Source of the DNA: Aurantiacibacter suaedae
Lineage (GTDB): Bacteria > Pseudomonadota > Alphaproteobacteria > Sphingomonadales > Sphingomonadaceae
NCBI RefSeq assembly: GCF_005434915.1
Contig: NZ_SKCG01000001.1
Span: 372,001 to 436,000, forward strand
Length of the DNA stretch: 64,000 nucleotides
Direction of reading: 5' to 3'
The stretch's first letter is position 1, and each line of letters starts with the position of its first letter. The position numbers and the translations under genes are program-made. Shown here one piece after another: positions 1-7,280 of this stretch. The notes beneath the pieces are model-generated. The model was not told where the DNA came from. It searched no databases and saw only the letters and a program-made list of their open reading frames with translations.

Positions 1-164
1 CGCACCTTCTTGCGGCCGAACAACTGACCGAGCAGACCGCCCGTCTCGTCGGCCTCAAGTTCGCGCTGGAGCCGGTCGAGCCGTTCGGCCGCGCGGCGCT
101 GGTCGGGGTCGGGGCGGAGCTGGCCGTCGGTAACGAGCCGCTCGTAGCGTGCGAGTACGCTCAT
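1..164 (-). CDS. zapE: Cell division protein ZapE (AFG1-like ATPase), N-terminal part only
   Basis: The last 164 bases, read on the minus strand, open with ATG at 164 and stay open to the window edge. The translation begins MSVLARYERLVTDGQL and continues with a DPDQRRAAERLDRLQ stretch, the usual N-terminus of ZapE/AFG1-family P-loop ATPases. In E. coli ZapE acts at the division ring; the family is ATP-dependent. The P-loop lies outside the window, so the call rests on the N-terminal signature and length is unknown. It follows the thioesterase gene by 10 bases and probably belongs to the sdhB unit. Confidence 0.7.
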   Translation of the reverse strand, partial: MSVLARYERLVTDGQLRPDPDQRRAAERLDRLQRELEADETGGLLGQLFGRKKV

Positions 165-174
165 CGCGAAGCCT

Positions 175-633
175 TTATTGCGCGGAAACTTTGCGCAGGA
201 TCGAGGACCACGAACCGAGGATTGCCCCGTCCTGCTCGACGGTGCCGCGCACGAACACCATCTTGCCCGTCTCGCGGATCACTTCGACCGTGGCGTCGAG
301 CGGCTGACCCGGATCGGCGGCGCCCACGAAGTGATTGGTCAGCTCGATGGTGACACCGCCAGGAAAGGCGCCGTCGGTCAGTTCGGTAGCACCAGCGAAA
401 CCGGCAATGTCGATAAGGCCAAGAATTACCCCGCCATGGACGACACCGTACTGGTTCTTGTGCCGCTCCTCGGGAATCATCCGCAGCCGGGCCACCTGCG
501 GGCTATCCCGCCGGATCAGCAGCGTGCCGATAACGGCGCGGTTGTAATGCTCGGCCTTGCCGAAAGCCGCGTCGATCCACCCCGGATAGTCCGGATGCTC
601 GCGCCGCGCGGGCAGTTCGTTCACATTGGCCAA
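175..633 (-). CDS. PaaI-family hotdog-fold thioesterase
   Basis: This 152-residue protein has the size and central signature of the PaaI/YbgC hotdog family. The segment HGGVILGLIDIAG, near residues 66-78, corresponds to the helix of the hotdog fold that carries the catalytic region, followed by a strand-rich half with TIELTNHF. Such enzymes hydrolyse acyl-CoA thioesters; the substrate cannot be read from sequence. It starts 3 bases after sdhB stops and is followed closely by zapE, so the three are likely co-transcribed. The start ATG at 633 is the only plausible one. Confidence 0.75.
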   Translation of the reverse strand: MANVNELPARREHPDYPGWIDAAFGKAEHYNRAVIGTLLIRRDSPQVARLRMIPEERHKNQYGVVHGGVILGLIDIAGFAGATELTDGAFPGGVTIELTNHFVGAADPGQPLDATVEVIRETGKMVFVRGTVEQDGAILGSWSSILRKVSAQ

Positions 634-636
634 GGT

Positions 637-1419
637 TTAGATGTGCCTTTCGGCCATCATCTTCTTGGTTTCGGCAATCGCCTTGGCGGGCGAGAGGCCC
701 TTGGGGCATACGTTCGCGCAGTTCATGATCGTGTGGCAACGATAGAGCCGGAACGGGTCTTCCAGCGCATCGAGCCGCTCACCAGTCATCTCGTCGCGGC
801 TGTCGGCCAGCCAGCGGTAAGCCTGAAGAAGGATCGCCGGGCCGAGGAACTTGTCGGAATTCCACCAGTAGCTCGGGCACGAGGTCGAGCAGCAGGCGCA
901 CAGGATGCATTCGTAAAGCCCGTCAAGCTTCTCGCGCTGTTCGGGCGACTGCAACCGCTCCTTGCCCGAGGGCGTAGTGCTGACGGTCTGCAACCAGGGG
1001 CGGATACTGGCATATTGCGCGTAGAAGTGGGTGAAGTCGGGGACCAGATCCTTGATCACCTCCATGTGCGGCAGCGGCGTGATGCGGATTTCGCCGGACA
1101 GGTCTTCAATCGCGGTGGTGCAGGCGAGGCCGTTCTTCCCGTTCATGTTCATCGAGCACGAACCGCAAATCCCCTCGCGGCAGGAGCGGCGGAAGGTCAG
1201 CGTGGGATCGACCTCATTCTTGATCTTGAACAGCGCATCCAGCACCATCGGGCCGCAGTCGTCCAGGTCGATCTCGAACGTGTCATAACGCGGGTTCTGG
1301 CCGCTGTCGGGATCGTAACGGTAAATCTTGAAGGACTTCACACGGTTCGCGCCTTCGGCCTTATGGACATTGCCCTTGCCGGAAATCTTGGAGTTCTTGG
1401 GGAGGGTGAAGGTCGCCAT
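637..1419 (-). CDS. sdhB: Succinate dehydrogenase iron-sulfur subunit
   Basis: The 260-residue product is the Fe-S subunit of complex II, passing electrons from FAD in SdhA to quinone. The [2Fe-2S] ligands are C80, C85, C88 and C100 (CREGICGSC motif), and the C-terminal half has the two ferredoxin-type cysteine groups, [16 protein letters not shown] and [14 protein letters not shown], for the [4Fe-4S] and [3Fe-4S] clusters. Length is standard. It is the first gene of its unit: upstream is a divergent SDR gene, so sdhC, sdhD and sdhA are not adjacent on this side. A divergent promoter region of about 120 bases separates the two. Confidence 0.97.
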   Translation of the reverse strand: MATFTLPKNSKISGKGNVHKAEGANRVKSFKIYRYDPDSGQNPRYDTFEIDLDDCGPMVLDALFKIKNEVDPTLTFRRSCREGICGSCSMNMNGKNGLACTTAIEDLSGEIRITPLPHMEVIKDLVPDFTHFYAQYASIRPWLQTVSTTPSGKERLQSPEQREKLDGLYECILCACCSTSCPSYWWNSDKFLGPAILLQAYRWLADSRDEMTGERLDALEDPFRLYRCHTIMNCANVCPKGLSPAKAIAETKKMMAERHI

Positions 1420-1540
1420 GAGATCGGTCCTGTATGAATTTGGTCCCTATCTAGCCGCCTGACGCGTTGGCGCAAGGTGTGCAGGCGCAGCAGAGCGGGG
1501 AATTTCGCCCTCAGGCGCGGTTTTGGAGGAGAAAACGCCT

Positions 1541-2257
1541 ATGGCCATCGGCAAGGCAGCAGTGTTCGGAGCAAGCGGCGGCATCGGCAGCGCGCTGGTG
1601 GCTGATCTGGCTGCGCGCGGTGTGGACGTTCTTGCCGGCTCGCGTAGCGGCGAGGGGCCGCCGCTTGAAGGCGTGCGACGGTTCGCCTGCGATATCGACG
1701 ACGAGGACAGCATCGCCGATGCGGTGGCAGACTGGTCTAACGATCCACCCGACCTGGTGGTGGTGGCAACAGGCGTGCTGACACTGCCTGATGGGACCGG
1801 GCCGGAGCGAAGCTACAAGTCGCTGGATCCGGCGGCGATGGCGGAGGTCTTGCGGGTCAACACGATCGGTCCGGCGCTGGTGGCAAAACATGTGCTGCCG
1901 CTGTTCCCGCGCGATCGGCGCAGTGTGTTTGCGGCGCTATCGGCGCGGGTCGGGTCGATTTCCGACAACCGGATCGGCGGGTGGCATTCCTACCGCGCGA
2001 GCAAGGCCGCGCTCAACATGCTGGTGGCGAACTTCGCCATCGAGATGGGCCGCACCCATCCCGAAGCCGTAGTCGTCGCGCTGCATCCGGGGACCGTCGA
2101 CACGCGCCTGTCGTCTCCTTTTCAGAGCAACCTGCCGGAGGGGCAACTGACCGCGCCTGATGCGGCAAGCGCCAACCTGCTCTCGGTTATCGAAGGGCTA
2201 AGCCCGGCAGATAGCGGCGGCCTGTTCGACTGGCGCGGCCTTCGTATCAAGCCTTGA
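1541..2257 (+). CDS. SDR-family NAD(P)-dependent oxidoreductase (CsgA/C-factor-like)
   Basis: A 238-residue short-chain dehydrogenase. The Rossmann signature GASGGIGSALVADL is at residues 8-21 and the catalytic YRASKAALN (YxxxK) lies about residue 150, followed by HPGTVDTRL, typical of the C-factor/CsgA subgroup. The frame is open further upstream through a TTG at 1523, but GGAGGA at 1525-1530 lies 10 bases before ATG 1541 and fixes the start there. Substrate unknown. Divergent from sdhB; the next plus-strand gene follows after 63 bases. Confidence 0.85.
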   Translation: MAIGKAAVFGASGGIGSALVADLAARGVDVLAGSRSGEGPPLEGVRRFACDIDDEDSIADAVADWSNDPPDLVVVATGVLTLPDGTGPERSYKSLDPAAMAEVLRVNTIGPALVAKHVLPLFPRDRRSVFAALSARVGSISDNRIGGWHSYRASKAALNMLVANFAIEMGRTHPEAVVVALHPGTVDTRLSSPFQSNLPEGQLTAPDAASANLLSVIEGLSPADSGGLFDWRGLRIKP

Positions 2258-2320
2258 TGGCGATTGGTGATGGAGAAATAACCTGCTAAACCAGGCGCTT
2301 GGCGGTGCGAGGGGGCGACG

Positions 2321-2956
2321 ATGGGGGTACGGTCCTGGTACGATGCGCATGTGCTTCCGCGCGTTATCGCGATGGGGTGCAGCAGCGACGATGTGAGGCA
2401 GTTACGGCGCGAGGTGGTGCCGCTGGCGCGCGGCGCGGTGTTCGAACTGGGCTGCGGTGGCGGCTTCAACCAGCAGCTTTACGATCCCGCCGCGATTACC
2501 AGCTTTGCCGGGATCGACCCCAATGCCAGCCTTCTCGATGCCGCACGGGCGAGAGCGCAGGCGGCAGGCATACCCGCCGATATCCGCGCCGGTGTGGGCG
2601 AGAACATTCCCTTCGCCGATGGCGCTTTCGATGCGGTGGTGTGCACTTACACCCTATGTTCGGTGCGAGATCCAGCGCGGGTTCTGGCAGAAATGCGGCG
2701 GGTTTTGAAACCCGGCGGACGCCTGCTTTACCTGGAACATGGCGGCGCGCCCGATGCGGACGTGGCCCGCTGGCAGCGCCGGATAGAGCCAGTGTGGAAG
2801 CGGCTTGCAGGCAATTGCCACCTCACCCGCGAGATCGGCGGGGCGATCCGTGCCGCCGGGTTCGAGGTCGAGCCACTGGGGCAGGAGTATTTCGCCAAGG
2901 CCCCGCGCTGGGCGGGATGGATGGAGTGGGGCGCGGCCCGTCGCGCCGGAGCCTGA
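2321..2956 (+). CDS. Class I SAM-dependent methyltransferase
   Basis: A 211-residue cytosolic methyltransferase. Motif I, FELGCGGGFNQQLY, lies at residues 44-57; the acidic residue after strand 2 is in AGIDPNAS; motif IV is DAVVCTYTLCSV, and RVLKPGGRLLYLEHGG is the usual post-II segment. It resembles UbiE/phospholipid N-methyltransferase-type proteins, but the substrate cannot be decided. It stands alone after the SDR and runs convergently into rne, with the rne terminator just beyond its stop. Confidence 0.8.
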   Translation: MGVRSWYDAHVLPRVIAMGCSSDDVRQLRREVVPLARGAVFELGCGGGFNQQLYDPAAITSFAGIDPNASLLDAARARAQAAGIPADIRAGVGENIPFADGAFDAVVCTYTLCSVRDPARVLAEMRRVLKPGGRLLYLEHGGAPDADVARWQRRIEPVWKRLAGNCHLTREIGGAIRAAGFEVEPLGQEYFAKAPRWAGWMEWGAARRAGA

Positions 2957-2971
2957 GAGCGGACAGCCCAT

Positions 2972-3006
2972 GACAAACGGGCCGCCTGTCCGAAGACAAG
3001 CGGCCC
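2972..3006 (-). terminator. Intrinsic terminator of rne with UUCG tetraloop
   Basis: Read on the minus strand, a 12-bp stem (arms 2979-2990 and 2995-3006, one G-U pair) closes a TTCG tetraloop and is followed by GTTTGT. It begins 25 bases after the rne stop. It could also stop transcription of the convergent methyltransferase gene. Confidence 0.8.
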
Positions 3007-3030
3007 GCCCATATTGCTATGATGCGGCGA

Positions 3031-5874
3031 TCAGTTGCCGAAGGTGCGCTGCCACCATCCGCCGCGCTTGGGCTGATCTTCGCCGCTTTCGGCATTTGCT
3101 TCGCTGTCTTCGGCGGCCGGAGCTTCAGGCGTCGGCGCTTCCTCAACGGGCGCAGTGTCCTGAGCAGGCTCGGCTGCTTCGGGTTCAGCCGGGGCGGGGG
3201 TCGCATCTGCCTCGGGCTTGGCCTCGATCGCCTCCTCGGGTGCGGGTTCGGCAACCTTTTTGGCGCGCGAGCGACGCTTCGGCTTCGGAGCCTCTTCACC
3301 CTCTGCGGCCGGGGCAGCTTCGGTATCCGCCTTCTTGGCACGCGAGCGACGCTTGGGCTTGGGAGCCTCCTCGGCAGGCGCTTCGCTCTCGGCTTCGGCT
3401 TCGGGCTTGGGCTCCGCCTTCTTGGCGCGCGAGCGACGCTTGGGCTTGGGCGCTTCTTCTTCGGCCGGTGCAGCAGCTTCGCCTTCAGCTTTTTCTGCTT
3501 CAGGTTCGGGCGTCTTAGCTACTTCCGGTGCGGGAGTGTCTTCCTTCGCTTCCTTGGTATCGGCAGCTTGGGGCTCGGCATCCTTAGCGGAGCTGTCATC
3601 CCCATCGGAGCTTGCATCGTCTTCGCCTTCCGCACCGTTCTCGTCACGGCGGCGGTTGCGACCACGGCCACCCCGGCGGCGACGGCGGCGCGGCTTGTCT
3701 TCGCCGTCCTCGTCGTTGTCGCTTTCGGTATTGTCGCCCTGGGAATTGTCGGAAGCGTCGTCGTCCGACCCTTCTTCGCCATCGTCATCCGAACCGTCGT
3801 TATCACCATCTTCGGTGCGGTTCTTGTTTCGGCCACGACCGCCACGGCGACGGCGGCGACGCTTCGAGCGACGCTGATCGGCGTCGTCGCCGTCATCGCT
3901 CTCGTCCTCGTTGCCCTCGTCCTCGTCGTCGACGGTGTCGTCATCGTCGTCTTCATCGACAATCTGCTCGAACTTTGGCGTCTCAGTCGGGCGCGGACCG
4001 GATGAGGTGACACGCATCTTAGCGCCTTCGTCCTCACCCTCGGGCTGAACTTCCACGGTCACACCATAGAGCTTCTCGATCTCGGCGAGATCGGCGCGCT
4101 TGGAGTTGAGCAGGTAGATCGAGGCCTCGGTCGAGGCATAGAGGGTGATGAGCGTGCCCTTGCCCTTGGCCGCTTCGTCCTCGATCAGACGCAGCGCCGA
4201 GAGGCCCGCCGAGCTGGCAGTGCGAACAAGGCCGGTGCCGTCGCAGTGCGGACACTCGCGCGTGGTCGCCTCGAGCACGCCGGTGCGCAGGCGCTGGCGG
4301 CTCATCTCCATCAGGCCGAAGCCAGAAATGCGCCCGACCTGAATGCGCGCCCGGTCGTTCTTGAGCGCGTCCTTCATCGCTTTCTCGACTTTGCGCACGT
4401 TCGAGCCGTGCTCCATGTCGATGAAGTCGATCACCACCAGGCCTGCCATGTCGCGGAGGCGCAGCTGGCGCGCGATTTCGCGCGCGGCTTCAAGGTTGGT
4501 GTGCAGCGCCGTCTGCTCAATGCCGTGTTCCTTGGTGGAGCGGCCCGAGTTGATGTCGATCGAGACCAGCGCCTCTGTCGGGTTGATGATCAGGTAGCCG
4601 CCCGATTTAAGCTGCACCATCGGATCGTACATCGCCGAAAGCTGGTCTTCCGCGCCATAGCGCTGGAACAGCGGCACCGGATCGGAATAGTGCTTCACCC
4701 GCCGGGCGTGGCTGGGCATCAGCAGCTTCATGAAGTTGCGCGCGGCCTTGTAGCCGGCCTCACCCTCGACCACGACCTCTTCGATCTCGCGGTTGTAGAT
4801 GTCGCGGATGGCGCGTTTGATCAGGTCGCTGTCCGAATGGATCATCGACGGGGCGGACGACTTCAACGTGTTCTCGCGGATCTCGTCCCACAAGCGGGCG
4901 AGGTAGTCGAAGTCGCGCTTGATCTCGGTCTTGGTGCGCGAAAGGCCGGCGGTGCGCACGATCAGGCCCATCGAGCGCGGCAGCGACAGATCGCTGACGA
5001 TGCTCTTCAGGCGCTTGCGGTCCGAGCCCGACGAAATCTTGCGGCTGATGCCGCCGCCGTGGCTGGAGTTCGGCATAAGCACGCAATAGCGGCCCGCCAG
5101 CGAAAGATAGGTGGTGAGGGCAGCGCCCTTGTTGCCGCGCTCTTCCTTGACGACCTGCACCAACAGAACCTGGCGGCGCTGGATAACGTCCTGGATTTTG
5201 TAGCGGCGACGCAGCGCCTGGCGCTTGGCGCGGGCTTCGTCGATTTCCTTCGCCCGGCTGCCGCCACCACTACGGCGACCATTGCCCTGACGGCGTGCGC
5301 GGCCACGGCCCCGGCCGCGACGCGAGCGCTGCTCGCCGTTGTCGTCTTCGCCGGACTCGCTCTCATCCTGGTCGTCGTCACCGTCGCCGTCGCCGCTGGC
5401 ATCTTCGCCATCGCTGTCGTCGTCATCGCCGTTTTCGACGTGACCATCCTCGATCGTCGCGACATGCTTCTTTTCGGAGGTGTCGATCTCCTCGACGCCG
5501 GGCTCGCCTTCGTCGTCACCATCGTCCTCGTCGAGGTCGACATCGTCGCCGTCTTCCTGCTCGCGCAGCGCAGCTTCTTCTTCGGCCGCGGCCTGTTCTT
5601 CGGCCAGCAGCGCGTCACGATCGGACTGCGGGATCTGATAATAGTCGGGATGAATTTCGCTGAACGCCAGGAACCCGTGCCGGTTGCCGCCGAAATCGAC
5701 GAACGCGGCCTGCAGGCTGGGTTCTACCCGTGTAACCTTGGCGAGATAGATGTTGCCTTTGATCTGCTTGTGTTCGGCAGATTCAAAGTCGAATTCCTCA
5801 ATGCGATTTCCCTGGAGCACCGCCACCCGAGTTTCTTCCGGGTGGCGCGCATCGATAAGCATGCGCGTAGCCAT
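3031..5874 (-). CDS. rne: Ribonuclease E
   Basis: A 947-residue Rne/Rng-family endoribonuclease, core of RNA decay and rRNA/tRNA processing. Residues 1-60 and about 215-260 form the S1 domain, split by a charged insertion (about residues 90-215) rich in Asp/Glu and then Arg, as in other alphaproteobacterial RNase E. The catalytic Asp residues are in VSIDINSG and VIDFIDM; the Zn-link is CPHCDGTG near residue 545. From about residue 610 the protein is a low-complexity acidic/basic scaffold with three PKPKRRSRAKK repeats, ending RGGWWQRTFGN. It is monocistronic, with a terminator behind it and a long leader in front. Confidence 0.95.
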   Translation of the reverse strand: MATRMLIDARHPEETRVAVLQGNRIEEFDFESAEHKQIKGNIYLAKVTRVEPSLQAAFVDFGGNRHGFLAFSEIHPDYYQIPQSDRDALLAEEQAAAEEEAALREQEDGDDVDLDEDDGDDEGEPGVEEIDTSEKKHVATIEDGHVENGDDDDSDGEDASGDGDGDDDQDESESGEDDNGEQRSRRGRGRGRARRQGNGRRSGGGSRAKEIDEARAKRQALRRRYKIQDVIQRRQVLLVQVVKEERGNKGAALTTYLSLAGRYCVLMPNSSHGGGISRKISSGSDRKRLKSIVSDLSLPRSMGLIVRTAGLSRTKTEIKRDFDYLARLWDEIRENTLKSSAPSMIHSDSDLIKRAIRDIYNREIEEVVVEGEAGYKAARNFMKLLMPSHARRVKHYSDPVPLFQRYGAEDQLSAMYDPMVQLKSGGYLIINPTEALVSIDINSGRSTKEHGIEQTALHTNLEAAREIARQLRLRDMAGLVVIDFIDMEHGSNVRKVEKAMKDALKNDRARIQVGRISGFGLMEMSRQRLRTGVLEATTRECPHCDGTGLVRTASSAGLSALRLIEDEAAKGKGTLITLYASTEASIYLLNSKRADLAEIEKLYGVTVEVQPEGEDEGAKMRVTSSGPRPTETPKFEQIVDEDDDDDTVDDEDEGNEDESDDGDDADQRRSKRRRRRRGGRGRNKNRTEDGDNDGSDDDGEEGSDDDASDNSQGDNTESDNDEDGEDKPRRRRRRGGRGRNRRRDENGAEGEDDASSDGDDSSAKDAEPQAADTKEAKEDTPAPEVAKTPEPEAEKAEGEAAAPAEEEAPKPKRRSRAKKAEPKPEAEAESEAPAEEAPKPKRRSRAKKADTEAAPAAEGEEAPKPKRRSRAKKVAEPAPEEAIEAKPEADATPAPAEPEAAEPAQDTAPVEEAPTPEAPAAEDSEANAESGEDQPKRGGWWQRTFGN
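3255..3450 (-). repeat. Three tandem-spaced copies of an RNase E scaffold repeat
   Basis: About 33 bases coding the peptide PKPKRRSRAKK recur at roughly 3255-3288, 3331-3363 and 3418-3450 with few base differences, separated by Glu/Ala-rich linkers. The repeat is coding, in frame, inside the C-terminal arm of rne; such basic repeats are plausible RNA-binding or partner-docking sites. The near-identity of the DNA suggests recent duplication within the gene. Confidence 0.75.
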
Positions 5875-6306
5875 TGATAAGTCTCCGGACAGCGGGGCGC
5901 GAGGAGGCGGTGCCTGCCCGGCTGCGCTGTCCCAATGTGTGAATCCCCGCCGCCAAAGGCGTTATTCCGGTGGCTTGCGGGGGAGATGGACAGATTCCCG
6001 AGGCGTTCAGCCCGAAGGAACCGTGATTCGTGTCTGCAGCAATGCCGAGGCGCAGCTTCGTGTTCTGCGCAAAGCCCTGTTCGCCTGCGCGGCAGCACAG
6101 AGGCTGCGGCTGGGCGAGGGGACTTATGCTTGGCATTACGACATCAACCTGTAACTGCGGCGGAAAAGGAGGGGAGCCCTAGCTTTCCAGACCCTTGCCG
6201 ACCAAATGGGCCGGATTGCATTTCGCTAGCATTCGGGGAAAGGCTCGGCAACCATGTTGCGCATTCAGGTCAATTTCTCTTTGCATTGCGCTAAGTAGAT
6301 ACCCGA
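5875..6306. other. 432-base intergenic region: divergent leaders of rne and the amidase
   Basis: No credible gene is seen on either strand; short open frames here lack family features and good ribosome-binding sites. The region must hold the promoter and 5' leader of rne (minus) and of the amidase (plus). A 6-bp hairpin with arms 6050-6055 and 6065-6070 is visible. In E. coli the rne leader mediates autoregulation by RNase E itself; whether that holds here cannot be read from sequence. I could not identify a convincing promoter for either gene. Confidence 0.5.
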
Positions 6307-7212
6307 ATGGGTCGCAACACCGGGGGAATTTGCAGTACGGTGCCTGAACGCTCCAAGATAATGTTGCTCTTTGCCGCGCCGGTGCTGCTGCTCGGGCTGT
6401 TATACACGTGGGGGCTGAGCATCCCGGTACCTGTGCTCGGGCGCGGCTATGTCGTGACTATCGACCTGCCGCAGGCCGGGCAGCAGCTTGACCTGCCCGA
6501 GGTGCTGGGCCCGCAGGACAAGACCCGGCCGCTGGTGGTGATCGACGCTGGCCATGGCGGGCCGGACCCCGGCGCCGTGGGCCCCGGCTTTCAGGAAAAG
6601 CGGATCGTGCTGGGCCTCGCCAAGGCCTTGCGCGACACTTTGCTCGAAGAGGGCGGCGTACGTGTCGCCATGACGCGCGATGATGACAGCTTCGTGGTTC
6701 TGCCGGAACGCGTGGCCATCGCCCGCGAGCTTGGCGCCGATCTGTTCGTCTCGATCCATGCCGATAGCGCCGGCGAGCTGGCCGAGGTGCGCGGCGCTAG
6801 CATCTATACGCTGAGCGACGCGGCCAATTCGCAGGCCGCCGCCCGCTTCGCCCGGCGCGAAAACGGCGCCGACGTGCTCAATGGCCTTGATCTTTCGGGC
6901 CAGGACGAGGCGGTCGAGACGATCCTGGTCGAGCTTTCGCAGCGACAAACCGCTGCGCAGTCCGACGAGTTTGCCGCGCTGATCGTGCGCGAAGGGGAAG
7001 GGCGACTGACCTTCCATCCGCAACCACGCCGGAAGGCCGCGTTGGCGGTGCTGCGTGCGCCCGACGTGCCCGCGATCCTTTATGAGGCGGGCTTTGTCAG
7101 CAACCCGGAGGAGGCGAAGCGCCTGGCCTCCGCCCAGGGCCGTGAAAACTTTGCCGCAACCATGGCCAGCGCAATCCGCATCTTTCTTGCCCGCAATGCG
7201 GCGGCACCGTGA
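6307..7212 (+). CDS. N-acetylmuramoyl-L-alanine amidase (Amidase_3, AmiC-like)
   Basis: A peptidoglycan amidase of about 301 residues cutting the MurNAc-L-Ala bond in the periplasm. After an N-terminal hydrophobic segment (LLFAAPVLLLGLLYTWG, about residues 20-37) the catalytic domain shows VVIDAGHGGPDPGA (first Zn ligand), E in FQEKRIVLGLAK, VSIHADSA (second His), and the closing ILYEAGFVSNPEEA with the catalytic Glu. There is no AMIN domain. The start is uncertain: ATG 6307 has no clear ribosome-binding site, GTG 6340 and ATG 6361 are alternatives. The PBP1A gene follows after 68 bases, consistent with a cell-wall pair. Confidence 0.9.
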   Translation: MGRNTGGICSTVPERSKIMLLFAAPVLLLGLLYTWGLSIPVPVLGRGYVVTIDLPQAGQQLDLPEVLGPQDKTRPLVVIDAGHGGPDPGAVGPGFQEKRIVLGLAKALRDTLLEEGGVRVAMTRDDDSFVVLPERVAIARELGADLFVSIHADSAGELAEVRGASIYTLSDAANSQAAARFARRENGADVLNGLDLSGQDEAVETILVELSQRQTAAQSDEFAALIVREGEGRLTFHPQPRRKAALAVLRAPDVPAILYEAGFVSNPEEAKRLASAQGRENFAATMASAIRIFLARNAAAP

Positions 7213-7280
7213 GCCTTCGCGTTCGGGCCGTCGCATCCATCTGGCGCAGTGCGGCAAGGCCATGCTAGAGGGCGCCGGAA

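Noticed and set aside
3255-3450. Regularly spaced repeats as a CRISPR array
   Set aside because: Only three copies, coding, in frame and within the rne scaffold; spacers are also coding.
4246-5877. Long open frame on the plus strand across rne
   Set aside because: It mirrors the codon pattern of rne on the opposite strand, is low-complexity and has no recognisable family; a GC-rich shadow frame.
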